Assembly: GCF_902499335.1 (NCBI RefSeq)
Contig: NZ_CABVQK010000004.1
Span: 496,001 to 560,000 of the forward strand
Direction: 5' to 3'
Origin: Burkholderia lata
Lineage (GTDB): Bacteria; Pseudomonadota; Gammaproteobacteria; Burkholderiales; Burkholderiaceae
DNA: 64,000 bases
In this document: piece by piece, positions 56,197 to 64,000 of the stretch
Layout of the letters: every line of letters begins with the position of its first letter
How positions within the stretch are numbered: the stretch's first letter is position 1
The notes under the pieces: model-generated
Told to the model about the DNA's origin: nothing
What the model saw: only the letters and a program-made list of their open reading frames with translations
Database searches by the model: none
Made by a program: the position numbers and the translations under genes

Positions 56197-59100
56197 TCAT
56201 CGCACGCGCTCCACCGTCAGCGTCGTGCCGCCGGGTGCCTGCGCCTGCACGCGGCGGTCGTACATCGACTCGCCGTATGCCGGCGGCGCGATGAAGCGGC
56301 CCGCGTTGCTCGCCTTGATCCGGTAGACGAATTCGCGCACGTCGGTCGTCGCGGTGCCGTAGATCACCACACGATCTTCACGCACGTCCGCGAACTGCGG
56401 CTGCCACGTGGAACCCTTCACGCCGATCGGCGAACGCCACGGTGCATCGGCCACCGGTGCCGACGCGCCGCCATCGCCATTGCTGTCGCCATCCTGCGTG
56501 TCGGTGACGGGCGGCGGTGCGATCACCGGATCGAAGCCGCCCGGCAACAGGTCGACGATCGCGATGTTGCCGACGTTCGCCGAGCCCGTCGCACGGATCT
56601 TCACGTGCACGTCGATCTCCTGGCCGAGCGAGATCTTGTCGAGCGGCTTGCCGTCCGTGTCGGTGTAGTCGCGCACGATCTCCAGCCCGTTCTTGATCGC
56701 CTTCGTCGACGTGCCGCGGTCGTAGCCCGACTGGCTCGTGATCCACCACGCGGGCAGCGCGCTGCCGTTCACGAAATCGACGCGCGACGCACCGGCCGAC
56801 CACGTGCCCGAGCGCACGAGGTTCGCCTGGATCGACGACACGTCCTTCGGCGCGGCGCCCGCGCGCACCTCGTCGATCGCGAGCTGGTCGAGCTGGCCCG
56901 CGCTCGACGCCGCATACGCATCGAGCGCGAGGATCGTCATCGCCGACGACAGCGTGTTGTAGCGGTTGTCGACGAGCGGCGCGGCGAGGTTGTCCATCGC
57001 GCGCGGCGACAGCTTGCGCACGCGCTCCGGGAAGTGCTTCGCGATCAGGTACAGCACGCTCGCGTCGCGCGTCAGCGGGTCAAGGTAGTAGCCCGTCACG
57101 TAACCGCCGTCGGATGCGCGCTTGCGCTCGAGCAGCGCCTGCGGGCCCGCGATCAGCGCGGCAGCCTCCTTGTCCTGCTTCAGCAGCTGGTACGACGCGG
57201 CGAGCCACGCGGCCGCGAGATCGTTCTTCCAGTCGTTCGGATACGCATCCTGCAGCCGCTTCTGCACGGCCGCGAGGCTGTTGGTCGTCACGTTGCCCTG
57301 GCGCGTCAGCAGATACACCGCGTACGCGCGCTGCCGCAGCAGGTCGAGCGAGCCGAGCGAATCGTTCGCCGCGAGCTTCTGCAGATACGCGTTGCCCGCG
57401 TCGAGCATGTCCTTCGGCACCGCGATGCCGCGCTCGCGCGCGTCGAGGAGCACGTGCATCGCGTACGCGGACACGAACGGATCGGCATCGGGCGTCGCGC
57501 TCCACAGGCCGAACCCGCCCTGCGCGTTCTGCCGCCCGCGCAGCATGCCGAGGAACTGCGTGATCGCCGCTGCGTTCGTTGCGTCGGCACCGGCGTCGGT
57601 CGCATGCATCGCGCTCGTCAGCGCGCGCACCGACAGCCACTTCGCCGCGAACACGCGCGGCACGGCCGCGCTCACCATCTGCTCGCTGCAGTAGTGCTCG
57701 AAGTTGACGAGATACGACGACAACCCTTCGGACAGCACGAGCGGCGCGGTCGAAATGCTCGCGTCGCGCGATGCATACGCGTCGTACATCGAGCGCAGGT
57801 TCGGCACGCTTGCCTTCTTGCCCGGATCGAGCCGCGCGATGTCGAGCTGCGTACGGAACGCGGCGGCCGGCCGCACCGACACGTCGACACGCTGCTGCGC
57901 CCCCTTCGCGCCGTAGCGCGCACCGAACGACAGCGAACCCGAGCCGAGCGTGTCGGTCGCCTTCACGCGGAACATCGCGACGCCCTCGTGCTGCGGCGCG
58001 AGCGCGACGTTCTGCGTGGCCGGCCCGATCACCTGCAGCTGCGGGCCCGTCTTCAGCGTGACCGCGACCGGCACCGGCTGGTTGCCGACACCCGTCAGGT
58101 TGTTCGCGACGCCGACGCTGACGTCGGCCTCGTCACCCGGCGCGAGCGTCGTCGGCACGTTCGGCGACAGCACGAAATCGCCGCGCACCGTCGTCGCGCC
58201 TTCGAACGTACCGACCAGGTCCGGCGACACCGACACGGCCATCACGCGCAGCTTGCCGTTGAAGTAGTCGGGCACGGTGTAGCTCAGCCGCGTATCACCA
58301 TTTACGTCGACGATCCCCGACCAGTAGACGACGGGCTTGTCGCGCTTGCGCTTGAACGGGTTCAGCTGCCGGCCGATCGCATCGTCGGCGTCGCCGCCCG
58401 GTGCGGCCATCGCCATCAGCTTCTCGAAGTCCGGCAGGATCAGGTCGAGGATCTGTGACGTGCCGACTTCGAGCATCCGCTTGCGGAAGAAGAACTTCAG
58501 CGGATCGCCGAGCTTGTAGCGCGCGACCTGCAGGATGCCCTCGTCGACCGCGAACACGACGACCTTCGCGGGCTTCGCCGAATGCACGGTGAAATTCACC
58601 GTGTCGCCGGGCTTCACGAGCGCCGGCGCATCGACCGACACCGCGTTGCGGCGCGCATCGAGGTTCACCGAGAACGGCACGACGCCGTAGCTCAGCGGGC
58701 TCATGAAGATTTCATCGGACGACGGATCGCGGATGTACTGCACGTTGATGTAGCCGTTACCCTCGAAGCCGGCCGGCACCGTGATGTGCTGGATCGAGCT
58801 CGTCGTGTCCGCATGGAACCACGCGTGCGCATACACCTTGTCGCGCTCGATCGTGATCAGGCCGCTGCCCGCATAAGGCGCGCGAATCGCGATCTCGACC
58901 TGCTCGTCCGGCTTGTAGTCGTGCTTCGCGAGCGTCACCTGCAGCTCCGCGTTGCGGTCGAGCGAACGCGTGACGTTCGCATCGCCCGTGACCGAATACT
59001 CGATCCGGTTCACCGCGGCGCCCGCCGCGTTGCGGATCACGAGCGCATAGCTGCCCGGCTTGTCGGTGCGCAGCGTGAAATCGAGCCCGCCCGCAGGTAT

Positions 59101-62100
59101 CGTCAGCGGCTTCTCGTCGACCGGCACTTCCTTCAGCCGCGAATCGTATTTGTACGCGCCGGAATCCTGCTTGGTCAGCACCGACACGTAGCGCTCCTCG
59201 ACGAGCTGCGCGCGCAGGTCCTTCACGTCGATCGCCTTCGCATTCGGATCGATCGCGACGAGCCGCACCGTGCGCGGGCTGCCCCGCTTCACGTAGCCGA
59301 GATCGTCGACCGCCTTGTAGCCGACGAGCCAGTCGTTGTTCGACACGAGCGCCTGCGCGTTCGCGGCGACGTTGCGCCCGCCTTCCGCTTCATAGGCCTT
59401 CGCCTGGAAGTAGAGCTGGTAGGTTGCGTCCGCGTACTTGTCGAGATCGAGATCGAACTCGGCATGGCCCTTGTCGTCGGTCGTGCCGTCCTGCAGCGTC
59501 GTCGTATAGCCCTCCTTCGCGCGGCGTGCATCGAAGAAGTGATAGCCCTGCCAGCTGCGGAACGACGGCCAAACCGGACGCAGCGTCAGCGTCGCCGCGA
59601 CGCGGCGCTTCTCCGCCGGCGTGCCGAACAGGTTCTGCGCATCGACGACGCCCTTCAGCCCCTTCGGCTTCACCCACCCTTCGACGACCTGCTGCGACAG
59701 CTTCGCGTCGACCTTCATCCGGTCGGGCAGGAACTCCTTCACCTGCACCGTCGTGCTGCCGATCGGCTCGGCACCGGGCTGGCCGTCCTTGACGATGTAC
59801 AGGTTGACCGTCCACGTGCCGGTCGGCGCCGTTTCGGCCATCGTATAGCCGAGCTCGGTGAAGCCCGTCGCATCGACCGTCACCGGCTTGCGCTCGACGG
59901 TGATCCCGCGCGGGTCGACGATCTCCGCCTGCAGCGGCACGCCGGCCGGGCTGCGCGCCCAGCTCGCCGCGCGCACGATCAGGCCGATGTGGAACGGATC
60001 GCCGGGCCGGTACAGGCCGCGGTCCGAGAACAGGTACGCGGACAACTGCCCCTGGCCCGTCGCATTGCGCTCGCCGTCGACGTCGAAACGCGAGAAATCG
60101 AGCTGGCGATCGCGGCCGGCCACCGGCAGGAACGACAGGTCGGTGTCCTTCTTCACGACATACAGCTGCGGCCGCTTCTCACGGTCGAGCCCCTTGAACG
60201 CGGGGAAATGCACGATGCCGTCGGCGCCGGTCGTCTGCGTGAACAGCGCCTGGCCGTTCACCGCGAGCACCGATACGGTCGCGCCCGCAACCGGGCGGCC
60301 GTTGCGGATCGACTGGACGAACACATCCTGGCTGCCGTCCAGCGCCTTCTTGACCAGCATCCCGAGATCGGTCACGACGATCAGGCGCGTGTCGCCGAGC
60401 GCGCTGTCGCTGTCGTTGCCGTTGCTGTCGCCCGAATCGGCGTTGTCGGACTGATCCTGGCTGCCGTCGCCGGACGATGCGTCACTGTCCTTCGCATCGT
60501 CAGCTTTCTTCTTCTCGGCCGCCGGGTCGTACTTCGTCAGGTGCAGCAGGAACACGCCGCGCTTGCCGCCTTTCAGGTACTGGCCGAGATCGATGCCTTC
60601 GTAATGCGCCTTGCCGGGGTCGCCCGCCGGGAACGCGCGCGTCTGCACGAAGCGCTCGACGATGTGATCCTCGCTGAACGAATACGACAGCTCGGGCCGC
60701 GCGTACGTGCCGTTGTTGAAGCTCACGAGATGCTGGAGCTGGTCGGGCAGCACGCGGCCGATCTCGACCTTCATCCCCGGCAGGTTGCGCGACACGACTG
60801 ACAGCCGCTTGCTGCCGCTCATCGACAGCAGCGAACCGTCGGCCATGAAGCGCAGCAGCTTCGGATAGGCGGGCACCGTGAACGCGGTCGTCACCGGCTC
60901 GGCGAGCAGGTAGCCGCCCGCCGATTTCAGGTCGCCCGCGAAACGCACGACGATGCGATCGCCCGGCGTCGCGTGATACTTGAAGCTTTGCAGCGTTGCG
61001 TAGTCGTTCTCGGTCGGCACCGCGTCGAGCGGCAGCGGCTTCGACTGCTTCAGCACCGCGTCGCTGATGTCGGCCACGTTCCATTCGTACGGCGGATCGT
61101 CGTCCGACTGATCGACGCCCGGCTTGCGCTTCGGCAATACCCACGCCTTCGCGCGCGCGGCCAGGTCGGCGCTGCGCACGCCGTCGGACGCTTCCGCGAC
61201 GAGTACCTGCTCGGGCTCGTAGCGCTCGTTGTCGACGAGCGTCGGCGCGATGTTGGCGATCGACAGGCTGTAGAGCCCCGGCACGCCGACCGACGCATGC
61301 AGCACGTCCGACGTGCCGTTGCCGCCGCGTGCACTCTTCACTCCCTTGTCGACGTCGAGCCGTGCCACCAGCGGATCGCGCGGAATCTCGAGCGGCTGCG
61401 AGTACACCCACGCGCTCGTCTTCATCTTGTCGTAGTTGACCGTGTAGCGCAGCGGCGTCGAATTCTTGCCGTCGCGGCCGACCAGCACGAGGCCGATGCG
61501 CTTCTCGAACTCGGCCGGATCGACCGGGTAATTGAAGCGCAACTGCAGCAGCGCCTGCTTCTCCGCCGGATTGTCGGGGTTCTGGTAGAACTCATTGTTG
61601 CCGAACGTCGCAGCGAACGCCGGCAGGTCGAAGGCGAAACGGTCGTCGTGCATCGTCACCTGCGGCGCAAACACCCGGTGCACCGCGAAACGCACCTCGA
61701 CGTGCGCGCCGACCGGCCAGTCGGCCGCCGGCGTGAAGCGCAACGTCTTGTCGTCGACCCACGTCCATGCGCCCTTCAGCGCGGGCGTCATCTCGATGCC
61801 GTCGCCGGCCGGCTTGCCAACCTGTTCGATCGGTGCGGCCGATTGCGCGAACACGACTTCGAGCGGATGCACGGTGATCTTCGGCTTGTCGGTGTCGTCC
61901 ACCTCGTAGGTGGTGATCGCCGGCGCCTTCACGGTGAAGCTGACGGTCTCGGGCTCGGGCGGCTTCGGGCGGTGCTTGAACCAGTACCCGCCATAGCCGA
62001 GCGCGGCCGCGAGCAGCACGAGGCCGCCGGCATGCCACGGACGGCGGCGCACGGCCGCGGCGGTGACGCCCATCCACGTGGGCGCCGTCCACGATACGTC

Positions 62101-62193
62101 GCCGACCAGCGGCCGCAGCGCACAGCCGAGCAGCCACCAGACGAAGCCCGCCACGCGAATCGGCAGGAGCAGCAGGAAGCGCAGCAAATCCAT
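56197..62193 (-). CDS. Bacterial alpha-2-macroglobulin-family protein (YfhM-like)
   Basis: A 1998-aa protein with N-terminal membrane segments (~residues 5-25 and 50-70), repeated macroglobulin-like domains, a bait/linker region containing an acidic Asp/Ser-rich stretch around residues 570-600, and the thioester motif C1502-S-E-Q1505. It then has the alpha-helical thioester domain and C-terminal receptor-like part. Unlike E. coli YfhM I see no lipobox, so it is anchored by helices. Family members trap proteases in the periplasm and partner with PBP1C, whose gene follows. Start MDLLRFLLLL. Confidence 0.93.
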   Translation of the reverse strand: MDLLRFLLLLPIRVAGFVWWLLGCALRPLVGDVSWTAPTWMGVTAAAVRRRPWHAGGLVLLAAALGYGGYWFKHRPKPPEPETVSFTVKAPAITTYEVDDTDKPKITVHPLEVVFAQSAAPIEQVGKPAGDGIEMTPALKGAWTWVDDKTLRFTPAADWPVGAHVEVRFAVHRVFAPQVTMHDDRFAFDLPAFAATFGNNEFYQNPDNPAEKQALLQLRFNYPVDPAEFEKRIGLVLVGRDGKNSTPLRYTVNYDKMKTSAWVYSQPLEIPRDPLVARLDVDKGVKSARGGNGTSDVLHASVGVPGLYSLSIANIAPTLVDNERYEPEQVLVAEASDGVRSADLAARAKAWVLPKRKPGVDQSDDDPPYEWNVADISDAVLKQSKPLPLDAVPTENDYATLQSFKYHATPGDRIVVRFAGDLKSAGGYLLAEPVTTAFTVPAYPKLLRFMADGSLLSMSGSKRLSVVSRNLPGMKVEIGRVLPDQLQHLVSFNNGTYARPELSYSFSEDHIVERFVQTRAFPAGDPGKAHYEGIDLGQYLKGGKRGVFLLHLTKYDPAAEKKKADDAKDSDASSGDGSQDQSDNADSGDSNGNDSDSALGDTRLIVVTDLGMLVKKALDGSQDVFVQSIRNGRPVAGATVSVLAVNGQALFTQTTGADGIVHFPAFKGLDREKRPQLYVVKKDTDLSFLPVAGRDRQLDFSRFDVDGERNATGQGQLSAYLFSDRGLYRPGDPFHIGLIVRAASWARSPAGVPLQAEIVDPRGITVERKPVTVDATGFTELGYTMAETAPTGTWTVNLYIVKDGQPGAEPIGSTTVQVKEFLPDRMKVDAKLSQQVVEGWVKPKGLKGVVDAQNLFGTPAEKRRVAATLTLRPVWPSFRSWQGYHFFDARRAKEGYTTTLQDGTTDDKGHAEFDLDLDKYADATYQLYFQAKAYEAEGGRNVAANAQALVSNNDWLVGYKAVDDLGYVKRGSPRTVRLVAIDPNAKAIDVKDLRAQLVEERYVSVLTKQDSGAYKYDSRLKEVPVDEKPLTIPAGGLDFTLRTDKPGSYALVIRNAAGAAVNRIEYSVTGDANVTRSLDRNAELQVTLAKHDYKPDEQVEIAIRAPYAGSGLITIERDKVYAHAWFHADTTSSIQHITVPAGFEGNGYINVQYIRDPSSDEIFMSPLSYGVVPFSVNLDARRNAVSVDAPALVKPGDTVNFTVHSAKPAKVVVFAVDEGILQVARYKLGDPLKFFFRKRMLEVGTSQILDLILPDFEKLMAMAAPGGDADDAIGRQLNPFKRKRDKPVVYWSGIVDVNGDTRLSYTVPDYFNGKLRVMAVSVSPDLVGTFEGATTVRGDFVLSPNVPTTLAPGDEADVSVGVANNLTGVGNQPVPVAVTLKTGPQLQVIGPATQNVALAPQHEGVAMFRVKATDTLGSGSLSFGARYGAKGAQQRVDVSVRPAAAFRTQLDIARLDPGKKASVPNLRSMYDAYASRDASISTAPLVLSEGLSSYLVNFEHYCSEQMVSAAVPRVFAAKWLSVRALTSAMHATDAGADATNAAAITQFLGMLRGRQNAQGGFGLWSATPDADPFVSAYAMHVLLDARERGIAVPKDMLDAGNAYLQKLAANDSLGSLDLLRQRAYAVYLLTRQGNVTTNSLAAVQKRLQDAYPNDWKNDLAAAWLAASYQLLKQDKEAAALIAGPQALLERKRASDGGYVTGYYLDPLTRDASVLYLIAKHFPERVRKLSPRAMDNLAAPLVDNRYNTLSSAMTILALDAYAASSAGQLDQLAIDEVRAGAAPKDVSSIQANLVRSGTWSAGASRVDFVNGSALPAWWITSQSGYDRGTSTKAIKNGLEIVRDYTDTDGKPLDKISLGQEIDVHVKIRATGSANVGNIAIVDLLPGGFDPVIAPPPVTDTQDGDSNGDGGASAPVADAPWRSPIGVKGSTWQPQFADVREDRVVIYGTATTDVREFVYRIKASNAGRFIAPPAYGESMYDRRVQAQAPGGTTLTVERVR

Positions 62194-62478
62194 TGTTATT
62201 TCCTTGTCAAGGACATGCTGCCTGGTGCGGCAACCTTCCCCGAATTGTTATGGGTCTGTGACGGCGCGGCCCGGTTGCGCCGTAGTACTTGGAATATTCG
62301 ACCGGATGCTGGGCGCCATTATCGATCAGACCCGAAACGATGGAAATATCGGTGTGCCGTCGCGCAACGCTGCCGGATAACCGGCCGGTCGGGCGGATTT
62401 CGGTCGTCCATGGCGCAACCTCTGCGCACGGCGGCACCGCGTTCGCTAGAATGCGCGGCTCGGCAGGATCGAATCGAA

Positions 62479-63747
62479 ATGAAAGGAAACCGCTTGAAAC
62501 TCCCGTTCGAATGGCAGATCGGGCTGCGCTACGCGCGCGGCGGACGGCGCTCGGCCGACGACGGCTTCGTGTCGTTCATTGCCGGCGCCGCGATGGCCGG
62601 CATCGCGCTCGGCGTCGCCGCGCTGATCGTCGTGCTGTCGGTGATGAACGGCTTCCGGACCGAAGTGCGCGACCGGATGCTGTCGGTGCTCGCGCACGTT
62701 GAAATCTTCTCGCCGACCGGCGCGATGCCCGACTGGCGGCTCAGCGCGCACGAATCGCTGCAGAATCCGGCCGTGCGCGCCGTCGCGCCCTATGTCGACG
62801 CGCAGGCGCTGCTAACGAACGCGGGCAGCGTGACGGGCGTCGCGCTGCGCGGCATCGACCCCGTGCTGGAGCCGCGCGTGTCCGAGATCGCGCGCAAGCT
62901 GAAGACCGGGCGGCTCGACGCGCTCGTGCCGGGCGAGATGGGGATCGTGCTCGGCTCGGCGCTGGCCGACGCGCTGCACGTGAAGATCGGCGACCGCATC
63001 ACGTTCTTCGCGCCCGGCAACACCGCACGCATCGGCGACGCGCTGCCGCAGTTCCGGCAGTTCAACGTGGTCGGCACGTTCGAGTCGGGCCACTACCAGT
63101 ACGACAGCGCGCTCGCGTACATCCATATCCGCGACGCGCAAACGCTGTTCAACGCGCGCGCGCCGACCGGCATCAGGCTGCGCCTCGACGATCTGCAGCG
63201 CGCGCCGGAGATCGCGCTGGCGCTGTCGCGCACGCTGTCGGGCGACCTCTATATCCGCGACTGGACGCGGCAGAACCGCACGTGGTTCGAAGCCGAGCGG
63301 CTGCAAAAGCGCATGCTGTCGCTGATCCTGATGCTGATCGTCGCGGTCGCCGCGTTCAACCTCGTGTCGTCGCTCGTGATGACCGTCACGCAGAAGCAGG
63401 GCGACATCGCGATCCTGCGCACGCTCGGCGCGCCGCCCGGGTCAGTCATGAAGATCTTCGCGATCCAGGGGATGACGATCGGCCTCGCCGGCACGCTGGC
63501 GGGCGTCGCGCTCGGCTGCGCGATCGCGGTGAGCATCCCGTGGGTGCTGCCGGCGGTCGAGCAGCTGCTCGGCATCCGCTTCCTGACGCCGTCCGTGTAC
63601 TTCCTCAGTTCGCTGCCGTCGAAGCTCGCGGCGACCGATGTGATCGAGATCGCCGCGGCCGCGTTCCTGATGTCGTGCGTCGCGACGCTCTACCCGAGCT
63701 GGCGCGCCGCACGGGTGCGGCCGGCCGAAGCGCTGCGCGACGAATAG
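62479..63747 (+). CDS. LolC/LolE-family lipoprotein-releasing permease, solitary
   Basis: A 423-aa protein with FtsX-type topology: one N-terminal helix after WQIGLRYARGG, a large periplasmic domain and three C-terminal helices (near 280-300, 320-345, 380-405). The IRxxG/VMTVTQKQGDIAILRTLGA block is diagnostic. No lolD ATPase gene follows; the next gene is on the other strand. An alternative start, TTG at 62494 with AAAGGA 6 bp upstream, would begin LKLPFEWQIG, closer to typical LolC N-termini. Confidence 0.9.
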   Translation: MKGNRLKLPFEWQIGLRYARGGRRSADDGFVSFIAGAAMAGIALGVAALIVVLSVMNGFRTEVRDRMLSVLAHVEIFSPTGAMPDWRLSAHESLQNPAVRAVAPYVDAQALLTNAGSVTGVALRGIDPVLEPRVSEIARKLKTGRLDALVPGEMGIVLGSALADALHVKIGDRITFFAPGNTARIGDALPQFRQFNVVGTFESGHYQYDSALAYIHIRDAQTLFNARAPTGIRLRLDDLQRAPEIALALSRTLSGDLYIRDWTRQNRTWFEAERLQKRMLSLILMLIVAVAAFNLVSSLVMTVTQKQGDIAILRTLGAPPGSVMKIFAIQGMTIGLAGTLAGVALGCAIAVSIPWVLPAVEQLLGIRFLTPSVYFLSSLPSKLAATDVIEIAAAAFLMSCVATLYPSWRAARVRPAEALRDE

Positions 63748-63786
63748 GCGCACGGCGGCCGGCGCGCGGCTCCGCGACGCGCATCG

Positions 63787-64000
63787 TCATGCGATCTCGT
63801 GGAAGCCGATGCTGTTGCGACCGTTCAGGATGTCCTCGAACGCGGCCCCGAAGCCGACGTCGATCAGGCCCGCGCGCCTGCCGTAGGTCTTCTGCCCCAA
63901 ATCGTCGACGAAGATCGCCGCGCCCGACGACAGCTGACGGTCGGTATCCAGCAGCGCGAGCGTGCCGCGCGCGCTGCCGGCCGACTGCTCGAACTTCAGC
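63787..64000 (-). CDS. Partial gene, C-terminal end only
   Basis: About 70 codons ending FHEIA-stop are open and run off the right edge. Recognisable stretches are LALLDTDRQLSSGAAIFVDD and RAGLIDVGFGAAFEDIL. I do not recognise a family. The frame is maintained to the window end, so it is probably real. Confidence 0.6.
   Translation of the reverse strand, partial: LKFEQSAGSARGTLALLDTDRQLSSGAAIFVDDLGQKTYGRRAGLIDVGFGAAFEDILNGRNSIGFHEIA

Noticed and set aside
55207..58458. Long plus-strand open frame (over 1000 codons) opposite pbpC and the alpha-2-macroglobulin gene
   Set aside because: Shadow frame of GC-rich coding DNA; composition is Arg/His/Val-rich and no family motif is present, whereas the minus-strand genes have clear domains.
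60973..62479. Upstream extension of the LolC frame across the macroglobulin gene start
   Set aside because: The extension is the antisense shadow of the macroglobulin N-terminus; the permease starts at 62479 or 62494.

Overview
The window looks like a secondary replicon of a Burkholderia, most likely of the Burkholderia cepacia complex. GC is high (mid-60s percent by eye). Burkholderia-type families are present: tandem DUF2957-like lipoproteins, a rhlA-rhlB-MFS-rhlC rhamnolipid cluster with its own export proteins, and a GbdR/DgcA betaine-catabolism block. Species assignment is inference. I saw no rRNA, tRNA, CRISPR array, integrase or intact insertion sequence.

Layout: (1) 1-5890, end of a glycine betaine/dimethylglycine catabolic block: dgcA (partial), a V4R protein, an M19 dipeptidase homologue and glyA on the minus strand, with the AraC-type regulator gbdR divergent. 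(2) 5898-12709, a secreted propeller/discoidin protein, a MocR regulator, a small zinc-ribbon membrane protein lying between two decayed copies of the mocR-end/aldolase-start junction, a class I fructose-bisphosphate aldolase and a glutathione-independent formaldehyde dehydrogenase. (3) 12964-21412, a minus-strand rhamnolipid operon: rhlA, an isoprenylcysteine methyltransferase-like gene, rhlB, an EmrB-type MFS exporter, rhlC, a NodT-type outer-membrane lipoprotein and an EmrA-type adaptor. (4) 22058-26017, betI-betB-betA with a BetI-like operator. (5) 26030-28261, three overlapping or closely spaced genes: periplasmic phosphatase, membrane protein and MGDG-synthase-like glycosyltransferase. 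(6) 28679-35138, an unknown protein, then a surface-protein operon with two DUF2957-like lipoproteins, an OmpW-family porin and two PraB-like secreted proteins.

(7) 35766-40957, small metabolic and transport genes: cupin, ABC-2 exporter, MFS transporter, a YCII-like protein and a short decayed stretch. (8) 41023-47682, TetR, alpha/beta hydrolases, a DinB-like protein, an esterase, LysR, a carboxymuconolactone-decarboxylase-like protein and an aldo/keto reductase. (9) 47780-52470, accessory DNA: an HTH gene that may have a leaderless transcript, divergent from an unknown 299-aa gene; orphan small proteins; a long inverted repeat; a 0.7-kb AT-rich gap; and an alpha/beta hydrolase that lacks its nucleophile. 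(10) 52479-64000, an MFS transporter, the pbpC plus alpha-2-macroglobulin pair, a LolC/E-type permease with no lolD beside it, and a partial gene.

How the parts connect: BetA/BetB make glycine betaine from choline, and DgcA with GlyA process downstream intermediates towards serine, under BetI and GbdR control. The rhamnolipid operon combines synthesis with a dedicated MFS tripartite exporter. The methyltransferase-like gene inside it and the OmpW/PraB/DUF2957 operon are the most promising less-described systems here.
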